Source: Psychrobacter submarinus | GTDB taxonomy: Bacteria; Pseudomonadota; Gammaproteobacteria; Pseudomonadales; Moraxellaceae | Direction of reading: 5' to 3' | Assembly (NCBI RefSeq): GCF_904846685.1 | Contig: NZ_CAJHBQ010000002.1 | Location: 124,001 to 188,000, forward strand | Length of the DNA: 64,000 nt | Shown here: piece after piece, positions 27,680 to 37,604 of the stretch | Layout of the letters: each line of letters opens with the position of its first letter | How positions within the stretch are numbered: the stretch's first letter is position 1 | Position numbers and translations under genes: made by a program | Notes under the pieces: model-generated | The model's input: only the letters and a program-made list of their open reading frames with translations | The model's database searches: none | Told to the model about the DNA's origin: nothing

Positions 27680-28786
27680 ATGCAAGATCTATTAGCTAAG
27701 CGACCCTTACTCATTACTACCGGAGAGCCTGCTGGCATAGGCATGGATGTCGTATTAATGCTTGCTGATGCTGGTAAACTGCAGGATTTCGATCGGCCCA
27801 TTTGGGTCACGGCTGACCACGAGGCGATGAGCGCGCGCGCTGATAGATTGCTCAAAGCCGGCACAATAAAAAACGATCCTAAATGGCAAGTGGTCGATTG
27901 GCAAATATTAGAAGACGATTTTGATAATAATAAAGATGACAGTGAAAAAACTATAGCGTCAGAAGGCGCGCAAAATAAGCTGAATGATAGCGGCTTTACC
28001 TTAATCAATATACCTTGTCATGCTCCGGTAGTGGCAGGTCGTATTGACACCAATAATTCCGCGATGGTCGCGCAGCAACTCGCTCTAGCGCACAAGCTTG
28101 CCACTAGCGCACAAATCGCTGCTATCGTCACCGGACCACTGCAAAAGTCTGCGCTAATAGATGCCGATATCAAACTGCCTGATGGCACTATGTTCAGCGG
28201 TCATACTGAGTTTTTTATGCAGCAAAGTGGCTGCGACAAAGTGGTAATGATGCTGGCTAATCAAGCCATGAAAGTGGCGCTAGTGACCACTCATCTGGCG
28301 CTCAGAGATGTAGCTGATGCTATTACTCCAGATAATGTGCGGCAAACAATACAAATCGTCCTCGATGATATGCACACAAAATTCGGTATGAATAATCCGC
28401 GTCTCTTAGTTTGCGGTCTGAATCCCCATGCTGGCGAGGGCGGTCATTTGGGGTTAGAGGAGATCAATATTATTAATCCAGTATTGCAGGAGTTTATCAA
28501 TGCAAGTGTCGATATCTCTGAGGCGATGCCAGCTGATACGCTGTTTACCACTAGGCATCTAAAAGAGTGTGATGCGGTTATCGCTATGTATCATGATCAA
28601 GGTTTGCCAGTACTTAAGTCGCATGGCTTTGGCGATACGGTAAATCTCACCTTAGGACTGCCTTATATTCGCACCTCTGTTGATCATGGCACCGCGCTTG
28701 ATTTGGCAGGGCGCGGCGGCGCTAACGACAGCAGTCTGTATCAAGCTTTATTGATGGCAAACGAGATGGCCAATGAAGCGTTATAG
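27680..28786 (+). CDS. pdxA: 4-hydroxythreonine-4-phosphate dehydrogenase
   Basis: PdxA oxidises 4-phosphohydroxy-L-threonine in the de novo pyridoxal-phosphate pathway. The 368-residue protein starts near RPLLITTGEPAGIGMDVVLM. The metal ligands are in SGHTEFFM, NPHAGEGGHLG and MYHDQGLPVLK. An acidic, low-complexity insertion (EDDFDNNKDDSEKT and following) after residue 75 makes it slightly longer than E. coli PdxA. It is followed by rsmA and apaH on the same strand, the same order as in the E. coli surA-pdxA-rsmA-apaGH cluster. Confidence 0.95.
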   Translation: MQDLLAKRPLLITTGEPAGIGMDVVLMLADAGKLQDFDRPIWVTADHEAMSARADRLLKAGTIKNDPKWQVVDWQILEDDFDNNKDDSEKTIASEGAQNKLNDSGFTLINIPCHAPVVAGRIDTNNSAMVAQQLALAHKLATSAQIAAIVTGPLQKSALIDADIKLPDGTMFSGHTEFFMQQSGCDKVVMMLANQAMKVALVTTHLALRDVADAITPDNVRQTIQIVLDDMHTKFGMNNPRLLVCGLNPHAGEGGHLGLEEINIINPVLQEFINASVDISEAMPADTLFTTRHLKECDAVIAMYHDQGLPVLKSHGFGDTVNLTLGLPYIRTSVDHGTALDLAGRGGANDSSLYQALLMANEMANEAL

Positions 28787-28934
28787 CTTGAGGGCTGCCA
28801 CACACTATAAACGCTAGAGCCAATGCAGCTTAATTATGAGCTATGTTATAATTCTGATTACGTTAAGCGCTTAGGCTTATACAGCTTTGTTGCACAAACC
28901 CTGTATATCTATTCATTTTATATAAAGAACCTTT

Positions 28935-29804
28935 ATGTCAAAACCTTCGTTCGATGCTAAAACTCTCTCGGCCAGTTTGCGCAGTGCCAAACACCAACCG
29001 CGTAAACGCTTTGGTCAAAACTTCTTGCATGATAGCAGCGTTATCCGTCAGATTGTCGATAGCATCCGTCTGGAGCGCGATGATAATTTGATTGAGATTG
29101 GTCCTGGTATGGGCGCTTTGACTGAGCCGCTGCTCGCGGAAGTCAATGCTATGAGCGTAGTGGAGCTTGATCGCGACTTAGCAGATAGCTTACGCATTCG
29201 CATAGGTGCCAATAGCCATCCTAACTTTACGATTATTAAAGCCAATGCCATGGATGTTGACTATCGCGAGTTGTATAGCGAAGAGAAAGGCAAGCTGCGA
29301 GTGGTTGGCAACCTACCTTATAATATCTCTACCCCAATTTTGTTTCATTTGCTTGAGTTTGCTGATGTCATTGAAGATATGCATTTTATGCTGCAAAAAG
29401 AAGTCGTTGAACGTATTACCGCAGATGTCGGTAGCAAAACTTATGGCCGTCTGTCGGTGATTATGCAGTATCACTGCGAGACCGACTATCTGCTGACAGT
29501 ACCGCGCGGTGCGTTTAATCCGCCGCCGAAAGTCACAAGCGCGGTTTTTCGTCTGACGCCTCATACTACCAAGCCTGTAGTCGCTGAAGATGAAGATCAT
29601 TTCGCTATCGTCGTTCGCGAAACCTTTAACCATCGTCGCAAAACGCTACGTGCTATTTTTAAGCAATCAGCCTTACTGCCCACACTAAACGAAGATGACT
29701 TTGCTGCTTGCGCTATAGATCCGCAAGCGCGGCCTGAGACTTTAAGTGTTAGCGACTTTGTCACCCTGAGTAATCGCTCGGGCACTTTAATGGTTACAGA
29801 GTAA
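28935..29804 (+). CDS. rsmA: 16S rRNA (adenine1518/1519-N6) dimethyltransferase RsmA (KsgA)
   Basis: RsmA dimethylates two adjacent adenines in helix 45 of 16S rRNA late in 30S assembly, using SAM. The 289-residue protein has [10 protein letters not shown] at the start, the SAM motif [16 protein letters not shown] and the catalytic NLPYNIS, followed by a normal C-terminal helical domain. Loss of this enzyme gives kasugamycin resistance in E. coli. It is separated from pdxA by 148 bp, so a promoter of its own is possible. Confidence 0.96.
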   Translation: MSKPSFDAKTLSASLRSAKHQPRKRFGQNFLHDSSVIRQIVDSIRLERDDNLIEIGPGMGALTEPLLAEVNAMSVVELDRDLADSLRIRIGANSHPNFTIIKANAMDVDYRELYSEEKGKLRVVGNLPYNISTPILFHLLEFADVIEDMHFMLQKEVVERITADVGSKTYGRLSVIMQYHCETDYLLTVPRGAFNPPPKVTSAVFRLTPHTTKPVVAEDEDHFAIVVRETFNHRRKTLRAIFKQSALLPTLNEDDFAACAIDPQARPETLSVSDFVTLSNRSGTLMVTE

Positions 29805-29904
29805 TAAAAACAAAGTAGGGTATTAGCGTTTTTTAGCTCTTTAAGACTTACTTTGAAAAATTAAGCTTTTCGTTTTAGCATTAATAATCAACTCTTGAGG
29901 TTTT

Positions 29905-30741
29905 ATGAGTTTTCGTCATCAGTATGTCATAGGCGACCTACAAGGTTGCTATGCAGCCTTTCAGCAATTATTAAAGACTTTAGATTTTGATCCAAAACAA
30001 GACAAGTTATGGTTTGCAGGAGACTTAGTAGCACGCGGAGAGGATTCGCTAAACACTTTGCGTCACGTAAAGGTGCTGTGCGAGCAAGGCGCTGCTGCGA
30101 CCGTGCTAGGTAATCACGATATCAATCTAATCGCGGTATGGCGCGGTGCGGCAAAACTTAAGGAAAAAGATAAAACCGCGCCTATCTTTGCCGCAAAGGA
30201 CTGCGACGAGTTATTAGAGTGGCTGCGTCATCAGCCGATCTTAACTTATCCCAACGCGCAAACGGTGCTAGTGCACGCGGGTATTCCGCCGCACTGGAGT
30301 ATTGATGAGGCGGCAGGCTATGCTAGAGAATTAGAAGCGCAGCTGCAAGGCAGTAAAAAGACTCTTGATAAGCTACTACCAAATTTATATAGCAAAAAAG
30401 CCGACGTTTGGCATGATGATATTAGTGGCTATACCAGATTACGCGCTATTAGTAATTACTTTACGCGCATGCGTTTATGCCAGCAAGATGGCAGCTTAGA
30501 ATTTAGTTTTACCGCAAGCTTAGAGGAGGCCATGCCCGATGATTTTATGCCTTGGTTTGAATGGCAGGTGCCACGGACGCGTAAGATATTATTCGGTCAT
30601 TGGGCAGCACTAAAGGGAGATGTGGACTTACCGCATGCGCGCGCGCTCGATGGTGGCTGCGTTTGGGGTAACTGTCTACTGACCTACCGACTTAGCGATG
30701 GCAAGGTAATCACCTCAAGCGCCCATTGTCCTAAGCCTTAG
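29905..30741 (+). CDS. apaH: symmetrical bis(5'-nucleosyl)-tetraphosphatase ApaH
   Basis: ApaH hydrolyses Ap4A to two ADP and also removes Np4 caps from RNA. The 278-residue protein is a calcineurin-like phosphoesterase with metal motifs GDLQGCY, GDLVARGEDS, GNHD in LGNHDINLIAV and HAGIPPHW. The GDLQGC form, with Gln in place of the common His, also occurs in other ApaH proteins. apaG, which usually lies between rsmA and apaH, is missing from the 100-bp gap here. It ends convergent to the Gcr-like gene. Confidence 0.95.
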   Translation: MSFRHQYVIGDLQGCYAAFQQLLKTLDFDPKQDKLWFAGDLVARGEDSLNTLRHVKVLCEQGAAATVLGNHDINLIAVWRGAAKLKEKDKTAPIFAAKDCDELLEWLRHQPILTYPNAQTVLVHAGIPPHWSIDEAAGYARELEAQLQGSKKTLDKLLPNLYSKKADVWHDDISGYTRLRAISNYFTRMRLCQQDGSLEFSFTASLEEAMPDDFMPWFEWQVPRTRKILFGHWAALKGDVDLPHARALDGGCVWGNCLLTYRLSDGKVITSSAHCPKP

Positions 30742-30811
30742 CACAGCGTCTGTATAAGGATAAAAGATAGTCTAATCTCCATTTGTTATCTTAAGACTAG
30801 AGCTAAACCGT

Positions 30812-30842
30812 CCAAACTACCTTAATTAATTGGGTAGTTTGG
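30812..30842. terminator. hairpin overlapping the stop codon of the Gcr-like gene
   Basis: CCAAACTACC pairs with GGTAGTTTGG over 10 bp around the TTAATTAATTG loop. The stop codon of the minus-strand gene is inside the loop. The hairpin lies between convergent genes. A T-rich stretch (GGCTTTTTAGG) follows on the plus strand, so it may terminate apaH transcription. Confidence 0.5.
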
Positions 30843-33330
30843 GAGGCTTTTTAGGTTTCGGCAAGGGCGACTTCGCATTACCAACGGCTTTATCACCAGA
30901 TTGAGCTGCCGACTTTGATGTTACGGTTTTGGGCCCTGATGTCTCTGATTCTAAGTTTTCAGAATCTAAAGCCTTCGTCATTTGCTTATATTGGATATCA
31001 TTGGCATAAGGCACGCTATTTAGCTCTTCATCTCTTAGCCCATCATCTAGATCGATAACTTTTTTGGAGTTATTAGCACCAGTGTGCTGCGCTGTATTTT
31101 GCGTATTATTTTGTACTGAAGCTCTTGTAACGTCTGCCTGCGTAGCAGAGGCGGGGTTGTTGTAATGAATATCGGTATTTTCTTGCGCGACCGATTGCAC
31201 CACCTCTGGTGATATTTTGACATCAGATAGACGTCTTATTACATAGTTGCTTGGTAGGGCTTGGTTACCTTTTTGCGCCGAGCTGTCTTCAAATATCATG
31301 TGGCCTTGTCTATCGATACGAGCGTAACTCATCGGCTGAGGACGGGGCCAAAAAAAGTCAGAAGGATGGCTTATCACATGACCGAAAACAAGCCGTGTGA
31401 GGCGACTCCATTCAAAGAAGCGCACCTCTTTTGAGCGTAAGGCCACAAACAGCGCTAGCGAAAAGCTCACCATCAAATTGACAATACCGATTAAGGCCAC
31501 TCCCAAAATCGAGATGGCAATTAAGCCCCAGCTCATATCAGCAGCGGGTAAATTAAACAGGCCATGAGCTAGGTTGGCTGAGGCAAAGGCGATGTGGCGA
31601 ATATCAATAGGTAGACCAAAGATATAGCCTATCGTCGCGGTACTGCCTAAGAATACACCAAATAAAAAGTTGCCCATAATCGCGCCGAGATTGGCTTCTA
31701 CAAAGCCGCCCAAACGCATGAGCCAAGATTTTGGTAAGATAAACTTTAGCAGCTTATGGCGCTGAATACGCGCGCCTATATGGTTATAAACCGCCAAGTT
31801 ATCATAGTAGCCAGCGATAAGCCCCGATAAGAACAAATACACCCCAGCAATGGCAGCATGAGGCAGGGCAAGCGAGCGAAAGGGGTCGAGATCATGCAGT
31901 AAGCTGGCGGCTTTATCAGGATCGATCATCGGCACACCGCTGTATTGCCACCAAGCAAAAGAAATGAGCAGGGCGACTGGCATGGCGAGCATGATATTAC
32001 CCATGATAGCGATAAACTGCGTGCGCAAAATATCGACGACCAACTCAGAGAGCTTGGTCAGCTGATGGGATTTTTTGCCAGAGCCATCAGAGATAGTCGA
32101 TGCGATAGCCGCTGCCGTCATCGCTGGTTGTTTGGTCGCCACTGTACCATGGACGACGTGGATAAAGACAAACCCTAAGCCATATATCATGCTATTGACG
32201 AAGGCACGGCCCATAGGGGCAAGGGCTAAGTGATAAGCAGATATCTTCAAAGTCGCCATAAAGGCAATAAAGAAACCACCGATAGAGGCCTTTTTGAACA
32301 TCTTTTTATAGCCGGCTTTGTCAGTGCTAATATAGTGCTCACCAACGCGGCTGGCATTTTCGGTGATTTTTTTGGAGAGCAGCTTAGTATTATTATCGAT
32401 CAGATAGCCGATACTATAACGACGACTGGCGGTACTGATGAGTGATTGAATCAGCTCAATAATAGCGCCGTCACGCTTATGGTCTACATCTGAAACCAGC
32501 TCTGTTAAGATACGAATACGCTGCAGGCTTTGCTCAAGGCGCATCATCATATTGGTTAAGCGAATAGAGATACCCGTCTTATAGATACGCTTACGAACGG
32601 TCGCTACCGCCTCTTCACACTGCTCTAACATAACCAACAACGGGGCAGCATCCACCGCCTTTTCAGGGGTGATATCAGTTAAAGTGTCAAGCTCATGCAC
32701 TTGACGGTACTGATTGACAAATAGGACCGCTTCTTGATTTTGTGCGACAAAAGAGGCGGAATAGTTCAGTATTTGTGGATAGGACTCCATAAGCTCAGGG
32801 TGTAGACCTATACCGCTGACTCGGTAGGAGAGGATAATAATAGCGTTTAGTATGCTGTTTTTGGCAGTAGCGACTAAGTATAAATGCTCCTCTTTAATCT
32901 GCAGGAGGGCAACTAGCGTATCCCATTTGTCTTTGTCGATATGAGCAAGCCAGCGCTCATCAGTGCTTTTGTCAAACAGATAGCTGACCAGCTCAACAAC
33001 AGAGTCCTCTTGCGGCAGCAAAGGTAGAAAACGATGTCCTATCAGTCGTCGTAAACTACTAAAAAACCCCTGATCTGACATGATACCGGTATCGGTATAC
33101 AAAGTAATTTGACGATATTCGGTAATTAGCTTTAACACAAAGCTGGCAAGCCCATCTCCGTATTCTGGATGTTGTTGCAAGATATCAATAAGTGCCTGTA
33201 TCTTCTGATTGGCAAGCGCAGGCTTTTTGTCAGTGACTCGCAGCTCATCGATTAAGCGTTTGAGCACCGAAGGTTCTGGCACATCACTTAAAGCAGTAAT
33301 CTGCTGTAAAATACGTTTTATTTCAGACAC
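30826..33330 (-). CDS. Gcr-type 'site-specific recombinase' family multi-pass membrane protein
   Basis: The 834-residue protein matches the family named after gonococcal Gcr (Pfam SpecificRecomb). Nothing resembling a tyrosine- or serine-recombinase active site is visible. After an N-terminal helical half (about 1-320) come several hydrophobic helices (for example SIGGFFIAFMATLKISAYHLA, IAGVYLFLSGLIAGYY, GNFLFGVFLGSTATIGYIFG and LIAISILGVALIGIVNLMVSF), and the last 150 residues are low-complexity and polar. The sequence therefore looks like an inner-membrane protein, and the recombinase name is doubtful. The start is GTG at 33330 with AAGGA six bases upstream. It is transcribed alone. Confidence 0.85.
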   Translation of the reverse strand: MSEIKRILQQITALSDVPEPSVLKRLIDELRVTDKKPALANQKIQALIDILQQHPEYGDGLASFVLKLITEYRQITLYTDTGIMSDQGFFSSLRRLIGHRFLPLLPQEDSVVELVSYLFDKSTDERWLAHIDKDKWDTLVALLQIKEEHLYLVATAKNSILNAIIILSYRVSGIGLHPELMESYPQILNYSASFVAQNQEAVLFVNQYRQVHELDTLTDITPEKAVDAAPLLVMLEQCEEAVATVRKRIYKTGISIRLTNMMMRLEQSLQRIRILTELVSDVDHKRDGAIIELIQSLISTASRRYSIGYLIDNNTKLLSKKITENASRVGEHYISTDKAGYKKMFKKASIGGFFIAFMATLKISAYHLALAPMGRAFVNSMIYGLGFVFIHVVHGTVATKQPAMTAAAIASTISDGSGKKSHQLTKLSELVVDILRTQFIAIMGNIMLAMPVALLISFAWWQYSGVPMIDPDKAASLLHDLDPFRSLALPHAAIAGVYLFLSGLIAGYYDNLAVYNHIGARIQRHKLLKFILPKSWLMRLGGFVEANLGAIMGNFLFGVFLGSTATIGYIFGLPIDIRHIAFASANLAHGLFNLPAADMSWGLIAISILGVALIGIVNLMVSFSLALFVALRSKEVRFFEWSRLTRLVFGHVISHPSDFFWPRPQPMSYARIDRQGHMIFEDSSAQKGNQALPSNYVIRRLSDVKISPEVVQSVAQENTDIHYNNPASATQADVTRASVQNNTQNTAQHTGANNSKKVIDLDDGLRDEELNSVPYANDIQYKQMTKALDSENLESETSGPKTVTSKSAAQSGDKAVGNAKSPLPKPKKPPKLPN

Positions 33331-33520
33331 ATGGCATCCTTAGTTGTTTTTATAGAGCAGGCCGTTTAGCGATAAAGATGAACAAACATTCAGTCAGCTG
33401 CTGATCTAGGTAAGCTCACACGATATTTTAATCGTAACCTAGCGTTTAAGGTTGATTATTTTGTTAGTAGTTATTTACGAGGCTCAAAAAGCAAAGTCAC
33501 ATGGACAAAAAACACGGACA

Positions 33521-33555
33521 AAAAAAGGACAGCTCGAAATGAACTGTCCTTTTTT
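33521..33555 (-). terminator. rho-independent terminator after acyl-CoA dehydrogenase gene
   Basis: AAAAAAGGACAG pairs with CTGTCCTTTTTT around an 11-nt loop. On the minus strand the stem is followed by a T-run. It lies 50 bp beyond the stop codon at 33606. Confidence 0.88.
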
Positions 33556-33605
33556 ATGAAATAGCTTTTAATAACTATTAGGCAACTATTATTTGGCAAG
33601 TAGCC

Positions 33606-35393
33606 CTATGAGTTAATAGCAGTCTCAAAATATGCAAGATCAAAGTCCATCATCGGATCACTACCAGTCTCGACCATCTGTACATGAGCATCGATGCGCG
33701 GCAAAATACGGCCAACGAAATAATCGGCAAGCTTGGCTTTATTGGTATAAAACTCACCCTCTTTACCGTCAGCAGCTTCGACCATCATCGCAAACATATA
33801 CGAGTAGCATAGATAACCAAAGGCATGCATGAAGTCTACTGCACAGCCGTTGATCTCATTTTTGCGCTCACCGATATTAGCAAGTACCGTTGTGGTCAAG
33901 TTTTCAATCTTGTCAGTCGCTGCTAGTGTCGCTTGCTTCACTTGATGATCCGCTTGCATGTTGTTCACAAAGTCGCGAATCTCGCTTAAGAAGTTATTGA
34001 TATATTTGCCATTATTACGCGCCACTTTTCGGCCTAATAAATCAAGCGCTTGGATACCGTTAGTGCCTTCATAAATCTGGGCGATACGCGTATCACGAAC
34101 GATCTGCTCCATACCCCATTCGCGCACGTAACCGTGACCGCCGAAGACTTGCTGACAATCAATCGTGGCTTCAAGCGCTTTATCAGTTAAGAAACCTTTA
34201 GCAACAGGCGTCAATAAAGCCACGCGAGCTGCTGCTGCTTTAGCCACTTCGGGATCATCACTGAACTTTTCTTTGTCGAGATTCTGTGCCACATACATGG
34301 CAAAGCAGCGTGACGCCTCAGAGTTGGCTTTGGCATTAAGTAACATACGGCGCACGTCCGCATGATGGATAATCGCATCGGCAGGCTTTTCTGGGCTTTG
34401 TAATTGAGTATCGCTACGACCTTGACCACGATCATTGGCATAGATAACCGCATTTTGATAAGCCAGCTCAGTACCGCCAAGGCCTTGTAAGCCCATAGTG
34501 ACACGCTCGTAGTTCATCATCACAAACATTGACGCTAGGCCCGTGTTTTCAGCGCCGACCATCCAGCCTTTAGCATTGTCAAAATTCATCACACAAGTGG
34601 CTGAGGCTTTGATGCCCATTTTGTGCTCGATAGAACCGACGGCTAAGGTGTTGCGCTCGCCTAAGCTGCCATCTTCATTGACCAAGAATTTAGGCACGAT
34701 AAATAAAGAAATACCTTTTGAACCTTCTGGCGCGTTTGGCGTCTTGGCCAATACCAAATGAATGATATTATCAGTGAGGTCATGCTCGCCGCCAGTGATA
34801 AAGATTTTAGTACCAGAGATGTCATAACTACCATCATCGTTAGGCACAGCTTTGGTTTTGATAATACCCAAATCAGTACCAGCATGCGGCTCAGTTAAGC
34901 ACATCGTACCTGACCATTCGCCGGCGTACATTTTCTCAAGATATGTCTCTTTTTGCTCTTCACTAGCCGCCGCGTTCATACATAGGGTTGCGCCAACCGT
35001 CAGGTTAGGGTAGAGGGCAAAAGATTGGTTAGTGGTAAAGATCATCTCTTCGGTCAGCATCGTGACCATTTTAGGAAAGCCTTGACCACCGTACTCAGGA
35101 TCACCGCTCAAGCCCACCCAACCAGATTCAGCGTACTGCTTATAAGCTTCTTTGAAGCCAGTAGGAGTTGTGACTACGCCATCACCTTCAAAGGTTGCGC
35201 CTTCTTCATCACCGCTGCGGTTGATTGGTAATAAAACATTTTTTGATAACCTTGCCATCTCTTCTAAGATCATATCGACAGTATCCATGTCAACATGAGC
35301 AAGCTTATCAGTACTTTGCCAAAATTCATGGGCACGAAAGACATCGTTTAAGATAAAGCGCATGTCATTAAGGGGGGCATTATAAACAGCCAT
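33606..35393 (-). CDS. acyl-CoA dehydrogenase, long form with C-terminal extension domain (paralogue 1)
   Basis: An FAD flavoenzyme of about 595 residues that introduces a double bond into an acyl-CoA in fatty-acid breakdown. The acyl-CoA dehydrogenase domains are seen as MCLTEPHAGTDLG, FITGGEHDLTDNIIHLVLA and GGHGYVREWGMEQIVRDTRIAQIYEGTNGIQALDLLGRK, with the catalytic Glu expected in IYEGTN. An extra C-terminal segment (about 470-595) puts it in the group with FadE-like and DmdC-like proteins. I chose the ATG at 35393 because AAAGGA lies just upstream; another ATG five codons earlier overlaps that site. A closely related gene lies 417 bp upstream on the same strand. Confidence 0.93.
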   Translation of the reverse strand: MAVYNAPLNDMRFILNDVFRAHEFWQSTDKLAHVDMDTVDMILEEMARLSKNVLLPINRSGDEEGATFEGDGVVTTPTGFKEAYKQYAESGWVGLSGDPEYGGQGFPKMVTMLTEEMIFTTNQSFALYPNLTVGATLCMNAAASEEQKETYLEKMYAGEWSGTMCLTEPHAGTDLGIIKTKAVPNDDGSYDISGTKIFITGGEHDLTDNIIHLVLAKTPNAPEGSKGISLFIVPKFLVNEDGSLGERNTLAVGSIEHKMGIKASATCVMNFDNAKGWMVGAENTGLASMFVMMNYERVTMGLQGLGGTELAYQNAVIYANDRGQGRSDTQLQSPEKPADAIIHHADVRRMLLNAKANSEASRCFAMYVAQNLDKEKFSDDPEVAKAAAARVALLTPVAKGFLTDKALEATIDCQQVFGGHGYVREWGMEQIVRDTRIAQIYEGTNGIQALDLLGRKVARNNGKYINNFLSEIRDFVNNMQADHQVKQATLAATDKIENLTTTVLANIGERKNEINGCAVDFMHAFGYLCYSYMFAMMVEAADGKEGEFYTNKAKLADYFVGRILPRIDAHVQMVETGSDPMMDFDLAYFETAINS

Positions 35394-35408
35394 AAAAAAT
35401 CCTTTCAT

Positions 35409-35810
35409 TCAAATGTAGTAAAAAAATGGGCAAGTATCAGTGACGAAACTGGCCTAGAGTCCAGCTAAAATCAGATGATGATAAATGTGACAAGCTAGGT
35501 CAGCATATCGATTATCAAACAGACTAAGAGCATTGCAATCATTAAAGTTTAGCAAATTAGCGCATTATCATGTGTGTTTGTTCGTGAATACTGGGTGCAC
35601 CAAAAGTTTTATAATAGACTTGTAGTTCTTAAGTAACACTTAAACCATAAAATTATAATTAAATATAATCTAATTAAAACATCTTATGTTAAAGTTTTGC
35701 AAAAACAAACAAAAACAGCGACATACCTAAGTATATCGCTGCTCTGTAAAGTAAGCAAAAGCTTGCTTCAACTCAATATTTTATGACAGTAGCTCAAAAG
35801 TACGGTCAGC
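35409..35810. other. intergenic region between the two acyl-CoA dehydrogenase genes
   Basis: About 400 AT-rich bases contain the terminator of the upstream paralogue (35706-35741), and the rest should hold the promoter of the downstream one. An operator was not recognised, although induction by fatty acids would be expected for genes of this type. Confidence 0.5.
35706..35741 (-). terminator. rho-independent terminator after acyl-CoA dehydrogenase paralogue 2
   Basis: CAGCGACATAC and GTATATCGCTG pair over 11 bp with one G-T wobble around a short loop. On the minus strand TTTTTGTTTG follows. It lies about 70 bp beyond the stop codon at 35811, so the two paralogues are probably separate transcription units. 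Confidence 0.82.
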
Positions 35811-37604
35811 TTAAAAAGAAAACTGTTCTGCATCCATACTCATAAACGGCTCAGCACCAGTACTGATACGTTGAGCATAAGTGCTGGTACGTGGTAGCAG
35901 CTTCGTGTAGAAGAACTGAGCGGTCTTGACCTTAGCATCATAAAACGCTTTTTCACTATTACCGTTGGCAATTTCAGTTTGGGCCACTAAGGCCATACGA
36001 GCCCATAAATAAGCTTGAGTGACATAACCACTAAAGTACATGTAATCAACCGCAGCGCCGCCTACTGCTTGTGGGTCTTGTGCTGCTTGCTCACCAATCT
36101 CTTTGGTCAGCTCGCCCCATTGCTTCACATGCTGCATCAGCGGACGGATAAACTGAGTCATGTCGCTATTGTCTTTATTTTCTTCACAAAAATCAGTAAT
36201 AACTTTAGTGAAGTTGGCTAGCAATTTACCTTGTGAGCCTAAGACCTTACGACCAATCAAATCAAGCGACTGAATCTGCGTAGTACCTTCATAGATACAA
36301 GAGATAGTACTATCACGGACGTTTTGCTCTAAGCCGTATTCCGTACAAAAGCCACTACCGCCCATAACTTGTACGCCATGACCTGCCGCCTCTAAGCCAG
36401 TTTCGGTTAAGAAAGCTTTACCGATTGGTGTGAGCAGAGACAACATTTGATTGGCATATTCTTGGTCTTCGCCTTTACCTTTGGCGACGATATCAGCAAA
36501 CTGAGACATATAGCCGATTAGCGCACGGCCACCTTCAGCGAACGCTTTGGTGGTCAATAACATATCACGAACTGCAGGATGGACAATGATAGGGTCAGCT
36601 GGCTTTTCTGGTGCTTTTGCGCCATCGAGTGAGCGGAAGGCTAAGCGATCTGTTGCAAAAGCTAAGCCACCTTGGAAAGCAAACTGAGCCGCAGTGACGC
36701 CTTGAATAGCGGTACCGATACGCGCCACGTTCATGAAGGTAAACATAGCGTTTAGGCCGCGATTTTCTTCGCCAATGAGCCAACCCGTTGCGCCATCATA
36801 GTTCATTACACAGGTCGCTGAAGCTTTGATACCCATTTTGTGCTCGATAGAGCCGCAAGAGACGGCGTTGCGTTCGCCTAAGCTTTGATCGTCATTGACC
36901 ATGAACTTGGAGACTACAAACAATGACAAACCTTTAGTGCCTTCTGGAGCATTAGGTAGGCGGGCGAGCACGATATGGACGATATTCTCAGACATATCGT
37001 GCTCGCCAGCTGAGATCCAGATTTTGCTACCTTTGATGTTGTAGCTGCCATCATCGTTCGGCTCAGCTTTGGTACGCACTAGGTTTAGATCAGAACCACA
37101 CTGCGGCTCTGTCAAACACATGACTCCTGTCCATTCGCCAGAGACTAATTTTGGTAGATATTTGTTTTTTTGCTCATCAGTACCATGATGTTCAAGAGTA
37201 GCGACGCAGCCCTCAGAGAGACCAGGATACATACCAAATGACCAGTTCGCAGTACCTATGAACTCAGAAATAGCTGAGTTAAGCGACATTGGCATATTCT
37301 GCCCACCAAACTCTTCTTCAGCTGTCAAAGAGGTAAAGCCAAGCTCACAGTACTGCTTATAAGCTTCTTTAAAGCCTTTGGGAGTAGTCACTACACCATT
37401 TTCAAAATGGCACCCTTCGGCGTCACCGCTTTGGTTCAAGGGCGATAGCTCATTTTCGGCGAAGCTAGCTGCGGTTTCTAGGTAGCTATCCACAATATCC
37501 GCTTCGATATGAGAATAATCAGCCATAGTTTGATAATGGGCGGTGCTATCTAGAAGCTCATGCATGACAAACTTCATATCACGAATAGGGGCTTTATATT
37601 GCAT
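35811..37604 (-). CDS. acyl-CoA dehydrogenase, long form with C-terminal extension domain (paralogue 2)
   Basis: The 597-residue protein is clearly homologous to the product of 33606-35393 throughout (for example MCLTEPQCGSDLN, SAGEHDMSENIVHIVLARLPNAPEGTKG and IYEGTTQIQSLDLIGRK), but differs at many positions, so the duplication is old. It should perform FAD-dependent acyl-CoA oxidation, perhaps with a different chain length. The catalytic Glu lies in IYEGTT. The ATG at 37604 begins MQYKAPIRDMKFV, matching the start of the paralogue. The 390-bp upstream spacer contains two copies of ATGATAACCAT. Confidence 0.93.
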   Translation of the reverse strand: MQYKAPIRDMKFVMHELLDSTAHYQTMADYSHIEADIVDSYLETAASFAENELSPLNQSGDAEGCHFENGVVTTPKGFKEAYKQYCELGFTSLTAEEEFGGQNMPMSLNSAISEFIGTANWSFGMYPGLSEGCVATLEHHGTDEQKNKYLPKLVSGEWTGVMCLTEPQCGSDLNLVRTKAEPNDDGSYNIKGSKIWISAGEHDMSENIVHIVLARLPNAPEGTKGLSLFVVSKFMVNDDQSLGERNAVSCGSIEHKMGIKASATCVMNYDGATGWLIGEENRGLNAMFTFMNVARIGTAIQGVTAAQFAFQGGLAFATDRLAFRSLDGAKAPEKPADPIIVHPAVRDMLLTTKAFAEGGRALIGYMSQFADIVAKGKGEDQEYANQMLSLLTPIGKAFLTETGLEAAGHGVQVMGGSGFCTEYGLEQNVRDSTISCIYEGTTQIQSLDLIGRKVLGSQGKLLANFTKVITDFCEENKDNSDMTQFIRPLMQHVKQWGELTKEIGEQAAQDPQAVGGAAVDYMYFSGYVTQAYLWARMALVAQTEIANGNSEKAFYDAKVKTAQFFYTKLLPRTSTYAQRISTGAEPFMSMDAEQFSF

